From: Oscillospiraceae bacterium
Lineage (GTDB): Bacteria; Bacillota_A; Clostridia; Oscillospirales; Oscillospiraceae
NCBI GenBank assembly: GCA_017505505.1
Contig: JAFVPA010000012.1
Span: forward strand, 1-50,977
Length of the DNA stretch: 50,977 bases
Reading direction: 5' to 3'
Shown: positions 1-8,763 of the stretch, in pieces
Numbering within the stretch: position 1 is the first letter of the stretch
Layout: each line of letters starts with the position of its first letter
Notes under the pieces: generated by a model
The model's input: only the letters and a program-made list of their open reading frames with translations
Told to the model about the DNA's origin: nothing
The model's database searches: none
Position numbers and translations under genes: made by a program

Positions 1-979
1 GCAGCCAGGTGCCGCCCCAGAAGTGAGCCTGAGGACCTTCGCAGATAGCCCAGTCGCCGTAGCAGCCCTTGTCGGGATCCTGAGCGTTGCCCATGGAGAA
101 GTTGAAGTACCATGCAGGTCCGAAGTAGCACATAGCCTTGCCGTCAGCAAACATCTGAGCGGTGCACTCGTCAGACCAGATATCAGCGGTCAGGGTGTAG
201 CCGTTGTCGGCAAAGTTCTTGGCCTGAACCTTCCAGGCTTCGATGGCATCGTCCAGAACCACCTCGCCAGCCTCATTGACCAGAGGAGCGATGGTGTTGT
301 TGGAGAATACACGGAAGGTAGCAGCTTCGGAAGCAGTCATCAGGTAGCCCTTGGCAGCTGCGTCAGCAGCAACAGCCTCGAACTTTTCCCAGCTGTTCAG
401 CAGTTCCTGAACCTCAGCGGGCTCGGAGGTGCCCAGAACGTCCTCAGCGATGGAGCGGCGGTAGATCAGAGCAGCGGGGCAGCACTGGAAGGAAACGCCC
501 TTGACGACGCCGTTGGAGTCGGAAGCGGCCTGCACAGTGTACTCATAGGTGTTGGAGAAATCGGTGACGCCCAGAGCGGTGATGTCCTGGGTGAACTCGG
601 TGTCGGTGTACTTCAGGATGTAGTCAGCCTCAGCCAGGAACATGTCGATCTTCTCATCGGCGGGAGCATTGGCCTGGTTCAGCAGCGCCTCGTCCAGCTT
701 ATCCTGGTAAACGCCGCCGTCAGAGGGATTGATGACCCACTCAACGGTGATGCCTTCGGGAACTTCGTAGTACTTCTCAAAGAAGCCCTTGAATTCTTCG
801 TTCCATGCGTAGATGCGGAAGACCTTGCCCTCTTCAGCTTCAGCGGGAGCTTCGGCCTCGGGAGCAGCGGGAGCTTCAGCCTTGGGAGCTTCGGTAGCAG
901 CGGGTTCTTCCTTGGCGCCGCAGGCAGCCAGAGACAGGACCATGACCAGAGCCAGCAACAGAGCTAATGCTTTTTTCAT
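1..979 (-). CDS. ABC transporter sugar-binding lipoprotein (3' end outside window)
   Basis: This is an extracellular solute-binding protein that would deliver a sugar to an ABC importer; 326 residues are visible and the C-terminus lies beyond base 1. The N-terminus MKKALALLLALVMVLSLAAC is a lipoprotein signal with an LAAC lipobox, so the protein is probably anchored outside the membrane. An Ala/Glu/Pro-rich linker follows, then a family-1-like binding fold. The start at 979 has the ribosome site AGGAGG just upstream. It lies 52 bases downstream of the lacI-type gene with no visible terminator between, so the two may be co-transcribed. The neighbouring cellobiose phosphorylase suggests cello-oligosaccharides as ligand; that is inference. 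Permease genes would be expected just outside the window. Confidence 0.88.
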   Translation of the reverse strand, partial: MKKALALLLALVMVLSLAACGAKEEPAATEAPKAEAPAAPEAEAPAEAEEGKVFRIYAWNEEFKGFFEKYYEVPEGITVEWVINPSDGGVYQDKLDEALLNQANAPADEKIDMFLAEADYILKYTDTEFTQDITALGVTDFSNTYEYTVQAASDSNGVVKGVSFQCCPAALIYRRSIAEDVLGTSEPAEVQELLNSWEKFEAVAADAAAKGYLMTASEAATFRVFSNNTIAPLVNEAGEVVLDDAIEAWKVQAKNFADNGYTLTADIWSDECTAQMFADGKAMCYFGPAWYFNFSMGNAQDPDKGCYGDWAICEGPQAHFWGGTWL

Positions 980-1031
980 TTTAGTTTCCTCCTTTATATT
1001 TGTTCCGGGCAATGCCCGATAACATACGATG

Positions 1032-2033
1032 TTAAATTTCCTTCACCGATGCGCCTTCCAGCAGGCTGCCGGGAACCAGGATCCGATCCACCAGGGTCGT
1101 CTTTGGGCGTTCGATGAGGCTGATGAGCCGTTCCGCGGCGATCCGGCCCAGTTCCTGGGTGTTCTGGCTGTAGGTAGTCAGCCGCAGGACCTTGGCCAGC
1201 TGGATACCGTCGTAGCCCACCGCAGAAATGTCTTCCGGGATACGCAAGCCCATCTCCTTCAGAACATTCATACCACCGATGTAAGAGTAATCATCCGGGA
1301 AAATGATACAGGTGGGTCTGTCCGGCAGAGCCATCAGTTCTCTTGTCTGCTGTGCGCAGCGCTCCGGATCGTGATAGATGCAGGGACGAACGTATTCCTC
1401 CGGGATCTCCAGCCCCAGCTCCTCACAGGCCCGGTAGAATCCGGTCAGACGGTTGCGGGTAACGGTGGTATTTTCACCGTGGAGAAAGGCAATCTTCCGG
1501 TGGCCTTTTTTGTATACATAGCGCACCAGTGCGTCCACACCGCTGACATTGTCGGAAACTACAGCCAACCGGTTGTCGAAAACATGGTCAATGGTAACGA
1601 TGGGCAGGCTGCTCTCCACCAGTTCCCGTACCTGGGGGGTTGTAAAGTCAACACAGGCGATGATCACGCCGTCCACGCCCCGGTACAGACAATGCTGTAA
1701 ATAAGAGGTAGTGCGCCCGCCCACATTGTGGTTGATAAAGGTGATGTCGTAGCCGTGCCGTTCCGCTTCTACCTTGAAGCTCTCCAACAGGGAAGAAAAA
1801 TATTCGTGAGCCAAACCGCTGCGCCGTTCATCCACGAACAGCACACCCAGGTTGTAGGTACGGTTAGTCTTCAGGGCCCGGGCTACGGAGTTGGTCATGT
1901 AGCCCATCTCCTCGGCCACCGCACAGATCCTGGCCCGGGTCTCTTCGCCGATATCCGGCTGTCCATTCAGCGCTTTGCTCACAGTCGCCACTGATACACC
2001 GCAGCGCTGGGCAATATCCTTCATTGATACCAT
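1032..2033 (-). CDS. LacI-family transcriptional regulator
   Basis: A 333-residue LacI/GalR regulator. The N-terminal helix-turn-helix begins MKDIAQRCGVSVATVSKALN and is followed by a hinge helix (NSVARALKTNRTYNLGVLF) and a periplasmic-binding-like ligand domain to the end; the length is usual for the family. Three in-frame ATGs lie close together. The one at 2033 is preferred because GAGGAA sits six bases upstream, whereas it touches the ATG at 2039. The gene is divergent from the cellobiose phosphorylase gene and upstream of the sugar-binding lipoprotein gene, so it probably controls both. Clustered CGAAA sequences in the shared intergenic region are candidate operators. The effector is unknown; cellobiose or a glucose phosphate would fit. 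Confidence 0.9.
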   Translation of the reverse strand: MVSMKDIAQRCGVSVATVSKALNGQPDIGEETRARICAVAEEMGYMTNSVARALKTNRTYNLGVLFVDERRSGLAHEYFSSLLESFKVEAERHGYDITFINHNVGGRTTSYLQHCLYRGVDGVIIACVDFTTPQVRELVESSLPIVTIDHVFDNRLAVVSDNVSGVDALVRYVYKKGHRKIAFLHGENTTVTRNRLTGFYRACEELGLEIPEEYVRPCIYHDPERCAQQTRELMALPDRPTCIIFPDDYSYIGGMNVLKEMGLRIPEDISAVGYDGIQLAKVLRLTTYSQNTQELGRIAAERLISLIERPKTTLVDRILVPGSLLEGASVKEI

Positions 2034-2081
2034 ATGCATTTCCTCATAGTCCAGCGTGGCCTTAAACGATTTCGTAATTTC

Positions 2082-2110
2082 ACTATAGCGTAATTTGCAC
2101 GAAATAGCAA
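2082..2110 (-). promoter_or_regulatory. Predicted promoter of the lacI-type gene
   Basis: On the minus strand TTGCTA and TATAGT are separated by 17 bases, a good sigma-A-type match. A CACGAAAT motif lies inside the spacer, suggesting autoregulation. Confidence 0.5.
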
Positions 2111-2266
2111 GCTATTTTTTTCGTCAGATGATCATATTTACTAAATTTTGGCGATGTTGCACACAGAGTTCACGAAATTTTGTGTAACTTGTTTACGAAA
2201 CTTTTCGAAAGACGTAGCCGCGAATCAATTATTTCGGAAATATTTCCAAAAAATCAAAATTAGCAC

Positions 2267-2295
2267 TTGCTTTTCTTGTTTATATCCGCTATGCT
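2267..2295 (+). promoter_or_regulatory. Predicted promoter of cellobiose phosphorylase
   Basis: TTGCTT and TATGCT are spaced by 17 bases, about 80 bases before the start codon. The candidate LacI operators lie just upstream. Confidence 0.5.
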
Positions 2296-2375
2296 TAAGG
2301 TGTATTTATCCCGAATATCGTTACTTAATCGTTATCGGACTATCAATCCCTAACGTAAAAGAAGGAGTGAAGGCT

Positions 2376-4790
2376 ATGAGATACGGCTATTTCGATGATG
2401 CCCGGCGGGAATATGTGATCTCCACCCCGGCCACTCCCCTGCCCTGGATTAACTATCTTGGCAGTGAGGATTTCTTAAGTATGATCTCCAATACAGGCGG
2501 CGGCTATTGCTTCTACCGGGATGCCAAATTGCAGCGTATCCTGCGTTACCGCTACAATGCCGTTCCCGGTGATAACGGCGGCCGGTTCTATTATATCAAA
2601 GAGTCCGGCAAAAAAGCGTGGAATCCCGGTTTCCTGCCCACAAAAACCCCCTTGGACAGCTATGAATGCCGCCACGGTATGGGCTATACCTGCTTCGATT
2701 CCGCAAAGGATGATCTTCGGGCTAAGATGACCTTCTTCGTCCCCGTGGGTGAAAACTGCGAAGTCCACGATCTGGTATTGATCAACGAATCCAATGAAAC
2801 AAAAACAGTCCACATCTGGGGTGTCATGGAATGGTGCCTGTGGAACGCGGTGGACGACAGCCAGAACTATCAGAGAAATCTGAATATTGCCGAATCCGAA
2901 GTGGAAGACGGCATTATTTACCATAAGACCGAGTACCGGGAGCGCCGGGACCACTATGCCTATTACGCCGTCAACCGCCCCGCCGCCGGATGGGATACCG
3001 ACCGGAACACCTTCCTTGGCCACATGGGTGACTGGTCTGACCCCCAATTGGTCCGTGAGGAGCGCAGTGCCTCCTCTAAGATCGTGGGCTGGTATCCCAT
3101 TGGCTGCCATCATCTGGAAGTGACCCTGGCCCCCGGCGGACAGTGGCGGGCGGTCTTCCTGCTGGGCTACGGACAGAACCCCCGGGACCGGAAATTCATC
3201 GCCCCCGGCATCATCCGAAAGGATGCCGCCAAAGCTGCGGCCGCCAAATTTGCCGCTCCCGAGGCTGTGGATGCCGCTCTTGCCGAGCTTGGACGCTACT
3301 GGGATAGCCTGCTGGGCAATTATCAGCTCCATTCTGATAACGACAAACTGAACCGTATGGTGAACATCTGGCACCAGTACCAGTGCATGGTCACCTTCAA
3401 CATGAGCCGCTCCGCATCCTACTACGAAACCGGCACCGGACGGGGCATGGGCTTCCGGGATTCCTGCCAGGACCTTTACGGCTTCATGCACATCGTTCCT
3501 GACCGGGCCAGAGAACGGATCATCGACATCGCCTCCATCCAGTTTGCCGATGGCTCTACTTATCACCAGTATCAGCCCCTGACCAAGCGGGGCAACAATG
3601 ATATCGGCGGTGGCTTCAACGACGATCCTCTGTGGCTGGTGGGCGCGGTCTGCACCTATGTGAAGGAAACGGGTGACCTGTCCATTCTGGATCATCCCAC
3701 CCCCTTCGACAACGTTCCCGGCACAGAGGTCCCGCTGCTGGAACACGTGCGCCGCAGCGTGAACTTTACCCTTAACAACTTGGGTCCCCACAAACTGCCA
3801 TTGATCGGCCGGGCTGACTGGAACGATTGTCTGAACCTGAACTGCTTCTCTGAGGAGCCGGGTGAAAGCTTCCAGACCTTCGGTCCCAGTGAAGGCCCTG
3901 TGGCAGAGTCCGTTTTCATCGGCGGTATGTTCGTCAAGTACGGTACCGAATATGCCCAGCTCTGTGACCACATTGGTCTGGTTGAAGAAGCAGCTTCGGT
4001 CCGAAAAGCCGTGGCTGATATGGAAGCCGCCATTTTGATAGACGGCTGGGACGGCCAGTGGTTCCTCCGGGCCTATGACGCATACGGCCACAAGGTTGGC
4101 TCCTCCGAATGTAAGGAAGGCCAGATCTACATTGAACCCCAGGGCTTCTGCACCCTGGCCGGTGTCGGTGGTAAGGAATATGGTCTGAAGGCCATGGAGT
4201 CCACCCGAACGCATCTGCTGGGCGAATACGGCGTGGAGCTGCTGCATCCCTGCTACACGGAATACCATGTGGAGTTGGGTGAGATTTCCTCCTATCCTCC
4301 CGGATTCAAGGAAAATGGCTCCGTTTTCTGCCACAACAATCCCTGGATCGTCTGCGCCGAAGCGCAACTGGGCCGCGGCAACGAGGCCTTCGATATCTAC
4401 CGCCGTATCTGCCCCGCCTATCTGGAGGACAAGTCGGAGATCCACGAAACCGAACCCTACTGCTATTCCCAGATGGTCACCGGCCGGGCCTCCGGCAGCC
4501 CGGGCCACGCCAAAAACAGCTGGCTCACCGGCACCGCCAGCTGGACCTTCCTCAGTATCTCCCAAGCCATTCTGGGTATCTATCCCGATTATGACGGTCT
4601 GACCATCAAGCCCTGCATCCCCGATGACTGGCAGGAATACACCGTCATCCGAAAGTTCCGGGGCACAACATATATCATCCATGTAAAACGCACCGGTACG
4701 CCAAGTCTGACGGCCGATGGCGTAGCTGTCAGCGGGAACACCGTTCCCCTGTCGGATAAACCTCAGGTAACTGTGGAAGTCACCCTGTAA
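2376..4790 (+). CDS. Cellobiose phosphorylase (GH94)
   Basis: The 804-residue cytoplasmic enzyme cleaves cellobiose with phosphate to glucose and glucose 1-phosphate. The N-terminus MRYGYFDDARREYVISTPAT followed by PWINYLGSE is characteristic of GH94 cellobiose phosphorylases, and the length matches the usual ~810 residues. An N-terminal beta-sandwich is followed by the alpha/alpha-barrel; the RADWNDCLNLN motif (residues about 479-489) lies in the active-site region that carries the family's general-acid aspartate. The ATG at 2376 is chosen because GAAGGAG lies about 9 bases upstream and the family signature starts there, although the frame is open further upstream. A LacI regulator is divergent. 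Specificity for cellobiose rather than a longer cellodextrin is inferred from overall similarity. Confidence 0.93.
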   Translation: MRYGYFDDARREYVISTPATPLPWINYLGSEDFLSMISNTGGGYCFYRDAKLQRILRYRYNAVPGDNGGRFYYIKESGKKAWNPGFLPTKTPLDSYECRHGMGYTCFDSAKDDLRAKMTFFVPVGENCEVHDLVLINESNETKTVHIWGVMEWCLWNAVDDSQNYQRNLNIAESEVEDGIIYHKTEYRERRDHYAYYAVNRPAAGWDTDRNTFLGHMGDWSDPQLVREERSASSKIVGWYPIGCHHLEVTLAPGGQWRAVFLLGYGQNPRDRKFIAPGIIRKDAAKAAAAKFAAPEAVDAALAELGRYWDSLLGNYQLHSDNDKLNRMVNIWHQYQCMVTFNMSRSASYYETGTGRGMGFRDSCQDLYGFMHIVPDRARERIIDIASIQFADGSTYHQYQPLTKRGNNDIGGGFNDDPLWLVGAVCTYVKETGDLSILDHPTPFDNVPGTEVPLLEHVRRSVNFTLNNLGPHKLPLIGRADWNDCLNLNCFSEEPGESFQTFGPSEGPVAESVFIGGMFVKYGTEYAQLCDHIGLVEEAASVRKAVADMEAAILIDGWDGQWFLRAYDAYGHKVGSSECKEGQIYIEPQGFCTLAGVGGKEYGLKAMESTRTHLLGEYGVELLHPCYTEYHVELGEISSYPPGFKENGSVFCHNNPWIVCAEAQLGRGNEAFDIYRRICPAYLEDKSEIHETEPYCYSQMVTGRASGSPGHAKNSWLTGTASWTFLSISQAILGIYPDYDGLTIKPCIPDDWQEYTVIRKFRGTTYIIHVKRTGTPSLTADGVAVSGNTVPLSDKPQVTVEVTL

Positions 4791-4799
4791 AGCCCAAAA

Positions 4800-4830
4800 C
4801 ACCGCCCTGTGGAATGACCACAGGGCGGTG
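4800..4830. terminator. Bidirectional terminator hairpin
   Basis: A perfect 13-bp stem, CACCGCCCTGTGG / CCACAGGGCGGTG, has a five-base loop. TTTT follows it on the minus strand, and an A/T tract with TTTTT follows about 10 bases later on the plus strand. It sits between two convergent genes. Confidence 0.8.
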
Positions 4831-4860
4831 CTGCATACTTTTTAAACCCAGATCCACCTG

Positions 4861-5445
4861 TTATATTTTCTGCTTCATCAGGCCGTGTTTGTTACAGTAA
4901 AGATACAGTAAGCCGCCGCCATGAATGTTTAATCGCGTTTGGGCGTTACCTTCCGGATACAATTTTACGAATTGTACCCTGTCGGAGGTCAAATAGGCAA
5001 CAAAAGAAACAAAATGTTCTTTTGTCATATCGTGATCGACCGTAATAAAATACTCATCCTCTACTTTTTCCATGGATACCCGATGCTCTTCATCCGGTGC
5101 TTCTGCCTCAAGCGGCGGTAACGTGATGCCGCAGCAGCTTATAACGGCATCTCCTACCGTTCTGACAATATTGTTACAAACAGGACAAACATAAAATTTC
5201 GAACGCAATATATTGGATGACATATTTTTATTAATAACGGTATCTCCTGTCATAAGTTCCATTACCGAAACAGACAGAGCATTTGCAAGCGGTTCGATCA
5301 GGCTTATATCCGGGAGACCTCTTGCGGTTTCCCATTTTGATACCGTCTTACTGCTTACACCCAGTATATCTGCCAGTTCTGTTTGGGAAAGGCCTTTTTT
5401 CTCCCGTAAGATTTTTATTGTTATACCCGTTACAGTTGTATTCAT
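4861..5445 (-). CDS. XRE regulator fused to desulfoferrodoxin-like iron domain
   Basis: A 194-residue protein. Residues 6-65 form an XRE helix-turn-helix (LSQTELADILGVSSKTVSKW). Residues 84-194 resemble desulfoferrodoxin/superoxide reductase. C87, C90, C104 and C105 match the rubredoxin-like centre. H121, H138, H144, C184 and H187 match the four His and one Cys of the catalytic Fe centre, including the H-x5-H and YCNKHG signatures. The lysine beside the first His in the enzyme is Glu here (EEH). The start at 5445 follows AAGGAGTG; an upstream ATG at 5487 lacks a good site. It is a single-gene unit between convergent and intergenic hairpins. I infer an iron-containing sensor of superoxide, oxygen or nitric oxide that binds DNA; residual superoxide reductase activity is possible. 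Confidence 0.82.
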   Translation of the reverse strand: MNTTVTGITIKILREKKGLSQTELADILGVSSKTVSKWETARGLPDISLIEPLANALSVSVMELMTGDTVINKNMSSNILRSKFYVCPVCNNIVRTVGDAVISCCGITLPPLEAEAPDEEHRVSMEKVEDEYFITVDHDMTKEHFVSFVAYLTSDRVQFVKLYPEGNAQTRLNIHGGGLLYLYCNKHGLMKQKI

Positions 5446-5579
5446 CGAAATCACACTCCTTATGGATCCATTATAATACACTGGCATAGCGAGTACAACC
5501 TACGCTGCGTTGAAAAGGCCGTGCCGAAGAGGCCTGGCGGTAAGATGTTAATTCTGTAAGGACACAGCGCATACAGGAA

Positions 5580-5609
5580 CAGGCACAGCAGTTGAAACTG
5601 CTGTGCCTG
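5580..5609. terminator. Hairpin downstream of the ROK-family gene
   Basis: A perfect 12-bp stem CAGGCACAGCAG / CTGCTGTGCCTG with a six-base loop lies 28 bases past the stop of the minus-strand ROK gene. The T-tract is poor on the minus side, so it may act as a processing or weak termination structure. Confidence 0.5.
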
Positions 5610-5637
5610 TAACTTTCTCTATTTGCTTATCACCGAT

Positions 5638-7017
5638 TTACTTGACCTTGGGCAGGGATGCGGCGGCCACAGCCTGGCCTACACGGCGCATCTTCTCGTC
5701 GGGCAGGGTGACACAGATCTTTGCTGCCAGCTCGGGATACTCTTCACGCAGGATTTCATTGGTGACCCGCAGGATGGTATCGCCGCCCTTGCCGGACATG
5801 ACACGGCCCATCAGCATGATGTAGTCCAGATCGTAGAACTGGGAGTACAGCACCACGGTGTAGCCGAAGTAGACACCGATGGATTCGAAGATGGCCTGAG
5901 CTCTGGGATCGTCGGCCTCCATCAGCTTCTGAACAGCCTTCAGCTTATCGGCCAGGGACAGGCTCTCATCCAGTTCAATACCGGCAGCGGGAGCCAGCTT
6001 GATGACGGCATCCTGGGAGAAATACTTGCAGCCAACACCGAAGTCCGTGGACCATTCGTCCTGCATTGCGTTCTCGCACAGGTCAACAGGTGCGAAAGCC
6101 AGCTCGTTGATCCAGCCCAGAACGTTCTTGTCAGCATCGACGTAGCCAACGGCCTCAGAGGTACCCATAGCCAGGCCCATCAGCTTACCCTTGCCCAGGC
6201 CCATAGCACCGGCCAGTGCGGAAACATCACCGTCGTTGGCAACCACCAGGGGCACATCACCGATGGCCTCAGCGGCGCGGGTGTAGATGGTCTTGACCTT
6301 ATCCCAGTTTTCTCTGGGAACCTTGATGAACAGGGAAGCAACACGGGGCTCATTGTCGATGTAGTCACCGGCAGAGGAAACGCCGATGGCGTCAACTCTG
6401 GGCATCTTGGAAGCGGCAGTCTTGAAGGCCTCCAGGATGTGGCCGTAGTGGTAATCAGGATCCTCGTTCAGCTTGGGGAACCAGATAACTTCTTCGGAGT
6501 AAACGCACTCGCCATCGATAACAGCGGAGACCTTCCGGTCGGAGCCGCCTGCATCGAAGCCGATGCGGCAGCCGTCCATATGGCCGCCCATGGGAACAGC
6601 AGTCTCGTTGGCTGCGGGGCACTCCTCCAGAGGCAGATCAATGATCTCCAGAACCTTTTCGTACAGCTGATCCACGAAGGTGAAGTCGAATTCCCGCTCA
6701 CCGCCGATCTTATAAGCAGCCTGCAGCTTCTTGGCCAGTTCAGAGCAGCCGCAGATAAAGACCTTGAAGCCGCCAATAGACCACAGCAGGAACTTCACAT
6801 AGCGCTCAACGTAACGGTAGTCGGCCGCAGCCATCTCGGGAGTCCCGTGAATGAAGGTCTTGTGGACGGAAACCTGGCCGTTGTCACGCTCGACAGCAAT
6901 GGCAATGGGCATTTTTGCATCCTTCAGATAAGCGGCGCGCCACACGCCGAAGGGGATGAACTGAGGGTCCAGCTTGGGGGTGTATTTCTGCTGATATTCA
7001 ACGCCTAAGTACTGCAT
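5638..7017 (-). CDS. ROK-family sugar kinase-like protein with long N-terminal domain
   Basis: This 459-residue protein is about 150 residues longer than a usual ROK kinase. The first ~165 residues form an unrecognised domain. The ROK/actin-like ATPase part begins with GFDAGGSDRKVSAV (near residue 170), a variant of the phosphate-binding DxGGT motif, and continues with GVSSAG and VVANDGDVSALAGAMGLG, where the Asp of ANDGD would be the catalytic base. The zinc-binding His-Cys motif of classical ROK proteins is not evident. The start at 7017 has GGAGGA upstream. It is the distal gene of a minus-strand set with a sialic acid lyase homologue and ABC permeases, so an N-acetylmannosamine kinase role (as NanK) is possible but unproven; a non-catalytic sugar sensor is an alternative. 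Confidence 0.75.
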   Translation of the reverse strand: MQYLGVEYQQKYTPKLDPQFIPFGVWRAAYLKDAKMPIAIAVERDNGQVSVHKTFIHGTPEMAAADYRYVERYVKFLLWSIGGFKVFICGCSELAKKLQAAYKIGGEREFDFTFVDQLYEKVLEIIDLPLEECPAANETAVPMGGHMDGCRIGFDAGGSDRKVSAVIDGECVYSEEVIWFPKLNEDPDYHYGHILEAFKTAASKMPRVDAIGVSSAGDYIDNEPRVASLFIKVPRENWDKVKTIYTRAAEAIGDVPLVVANDGDVSALAGAMGLGKGKLMGLAMGTSEAVGYVDADKNVLGWINELAFAPVDLCENAMQDEWSTDFGVGCKYFSQDAVIKLAPAAGIELDESLSLADKLKAVQKLMEADDPRAQAIFESIGVYFGYTVVLYSQFYDLDYIMLMGRVMSGKGGDTILRVTNEILREEYPELAAKICVTLPDEKMRRVGQAVAAASLPKVK

Positions 7018-7111
7018 AAGAAGTTCCTCCTCATTTATTGTTTCTGATTTTATTATAGCATAACTTTCCCGTTGTGCAATAGTAATATCAATTATTTTTT
7101 GTCAAAATCAA

Positions 7112-7762
7112 CTATTTTGCCAATTGCTTGTCGAAGCCCATACCGACCAGTTCCCGGAAGGCCTGCCATGCCTCCTCCGGAATGTGCTGGGGAAGCTGGA
7201 AGCCCTTTTTCGCATACAGGTCCATCCGCTGGAAATCTCCCACGATGACGGAAATGGACGCATTTTCGCTGATGCCCTGCTGCTTTGCCCGCTCCAGATA
7301 TTCCGGAATGGTCACCTGAGGAGAGGTCACAGTAAAGCGCAGCTCCGGCCAGTAAACTCCCATGGCCGCCATGATGCGGCGCTCCATGAAGGGCTGGTGG
7401 ACACCCAGAATGTGCTCATGGGGCAGGCCCAGAGCAATCAGCTTCTCCCGGGTAAACTCGATATTCTCCTTCGTATTGGTAGACCTGTCTTCCAGGATGA
7501 CGTCCTCCTCCGGAACACCGCAGGCCACCGCCACCTTGGCAAAACGCACCGCCTCCGGTTCCGGTAAAAGGCCCTCAGTATTCCGTCCCAGGCCACCGGT
7601 AAACAGAATTTTGGGGGCATAACCCTGATGGTACAGCTCCGCAGCCCGGCGGGCGATATCCGTATTGAAATTGCCGAAACCAACGATGCAGTCCGCCTTT
7701 TCCGGCTGCTGGTGCATCCCCAGGTAATCCCAAATGACCGACAAGGGTTTCAAGTAATCCAT
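7112..7762 (-). CDS. YdcF-family (DUF218) protein
   Basis: A 216-residue protein of the YdcF/SanA/ElyC-type DUF218 family. Typical features are ADCIVGFGNFNTDIARRAAE near the N-terminus, ILFTGGLGRNTEG, and EDRSTNTKENIEF, matching the family's conserved E-x-x-S-x-N-T-x-E-N pattern. No signal peptide or membrane segment is seen, unlike SanA or ElyC, so it is probably cytoplasmic. Alternative starts exist; the ATG at 7762 is chosen because AGGAG is six bases upstream. It lies between the lyase gene (after a terminator-like hairpin) and the ROK gene. Biochemical function is not established; YdcF of E. coli is reported to bind S-adenosylmethionine. Confidence 0.8.
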   Translation of the reverse strand: MDYLKPLSVIWDYLGMHQQPEKADCIVGFGNFNTDIARRAAELYHQGYAPKILFTGGLGRNTEGLLPEPEAVRFAKVAVACGVPEEDVILEDRSTNTKENIEFTREKLIALGLPHEHILGVHQPFMERRIMAAMGVYWPELRFTVTSPQVTIPEYLERAKQQGISENASISVIVGDFQRMDLYAKKGFQLPQHIPEEAWQAFRELVGMGFDKQLAK

Positions 7763-7782
7763 ATCCATCTCCTGATGCAAAA

Positions 7783-7805
7783 GCCGCCGGGTTCTCCCCG
7801 GCGGC
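7783..7805 (-). terminator. Intrinsic terminator after the lyase gene
   Basis: A 9-bp GC-rich stem GCCGCCGGG / CCCGGCGGC with a five-base loop is followed by TTTT on the minus strand. It would reduce transcription from the lyase gene into the ydcF-like gene. Confidence 0.7.
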
Positions 7806-7814
7806 CTTGGTCTG

Positions 7815-8723
7815 TTAGCAATACTTTGCGGTGGCAGCCTGGATCATGGCAACGCACTCGTCAACGATCGCATAGTCGCTTTCGATCAGCTCAGCCAGAG
7901 GGGCACGGACACTGCCGCAGTCGGGGCAGCCCATCTTCCGCAGGGCTTCCTTGATCATGCCGTACATATTGCCATGGCCGGAGCACAGCTTGTAAATGAT
8001 GCGGCAGCAGTCGTTCTGGATCTCCAGAGCGGTAGCCAGGTCACCGGCCTTCACCAGTTCGAACATCTTCACATACAGCTCGGGCATTGCACCGTAGGTG
8101 CCGCCGATGCCGCCGGTCGCACCCATGACCATGCCGGAGATCAGCTGCTCATCGGGACCATTGAAGACGATAGCACCCTCGTCACGCCACATCTGGATGT
8201 CCTGGACAGGCATGGAGGAGTTCTTGACACCGATGACACGGGGATTCTTCAGCATTTCCTTCAGCAGAGGCACCGTCAGGGAGACACCGGCCAGCTGGGG
8301 GATGTTGTAGATGATGAAATCGGTATTGGGAGCGGCTGCGCTCATATCATTCCAGTATTTGGCAATGGCATAGGGAGGCAGCTTGAAGTAGATGGGAGGA
8401 ATGGCAGCGATGGCATCGACACCCAGAGATTCCGCATGGGCTGCCAGCTCCTGAGAGTCGGCAGTGTTGTTGCAGGCAATGTGGGCAATGACAGTCAGCT
8501 TGCCCTTGGCCTCGGCCATGACGTTCTCCAGGACCAGCTTACGCTCTTCCTTGCTCTGGTAGATACACTCGCCGGAGGAACCGCCGACGTACAGGCCCTT
8601 AACGCCCTTCTGGATGAACCAACGGGTCAGCTCCCGGACAGCGTTGGGATCGATATTGCCTTCTTTGTCGTAGCAGGCATAGAAAGCAGGAATAATGCCC
8701 TCGTATTTCTTGATATCGGTCAT
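7815..8723 (-). CDS. nanA: N-acetylneuraminate lyase / DapA-family aldolase
   Basis: This 302-residue class I aldolase of the DHDPS/NAL family would split sialic acid into N-acetylmannosamine and pyruvate in the cytoplasm. The GGSSGE motif (residues 47-52) binds the pyruvate carboxylate, Y139 in YNIP is the proton shuttle and K167 in IGVKNSS would form the Schiff base. Similarity to E. coli NanA is spread over GLYVGGS, AKGKLTVIAH and YNIPQLAGVSLT. The start at 8723 has AGAGGTG upstream. It is preceded by two ABC permease genes on the same strand, and an AGE-type epimerase gene lies nearby. Other members of this superfamily use different 2-keto acids, so NanA is the preferred, not certain, assignment. 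Confidence 0.8.
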   Translation of the reverse strand: MTDIKKYEGIIPAFYACYDKEGNIDPNAVRELTRWFIQKGVKGLYVGGSSGECIYQSKEERKLVLENVMAEAKGKLTVIAHIACNNTADSQELAAHAESLGVDAIAAIPPIYFKLPPYAIAKYWNDMSAAAPNTDFIIYNIPQLAGVSLTVPLLKEMLKNPRVIGVKNSSMPVQDIQMWRDEGAIVFNGPDEQLISGMVMGATGGIGGTYGAMPELYVKMFELVKAGDLATALEIQNDCCRIIYKLCSGHGNMYGMIKEALRKMGCPDCGSVRAPLAELIESDYAIVDECVAMIQAATAKYC

Positions 8724-8763
8724 AAAAACACCTCTTTGTTTGGGTATAAGATAGAAGAATTCA

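Larger units (their letters stand above)
2034..2375. promoter_or_regulatory. Divergent control region, lacI-type gene / cellobiose phosphorylase
   Basis: This 342-base gap carries divergent promoters and many CGAAA/TTTCG motifs. CACGAAATTTTGTG at 2171-2184 is a near-palindrome (12 of 14 positions symmetric). TTTACGAAACTTTTCGAAA at 2192-2210 contains two related half-sites, and ATTTCGGAAAT occurs near 2230. TTTCGTAATTTCAC near 2070 and CACGAAAT near 2099 overlap the minus-strand promoter. LacI-family operators often look like this, so several sites for the adjacent regulator are plausible. No small gene is supported here. Confidence 0.5.

Noticed and set aside
23..967. A plus-strand open frame at the window start
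   Set aside because: It is antisense to the sugar-binding lipoprotein gene, whose lipobox, ribosome site and domain are clear.
2475..4802. A 775-codon open frame antisense to cellobiose phosphorylase
   Set aside because: It lies exactly opposite a strongly supported GH94 gene, has no ribosome site and gives a low-complexity Gly/Val-rich translation; it is a by-product of codon use. Similar antisense frames over the ROK, UroD, MoeA and MoaA genes were dropped for the same reason.
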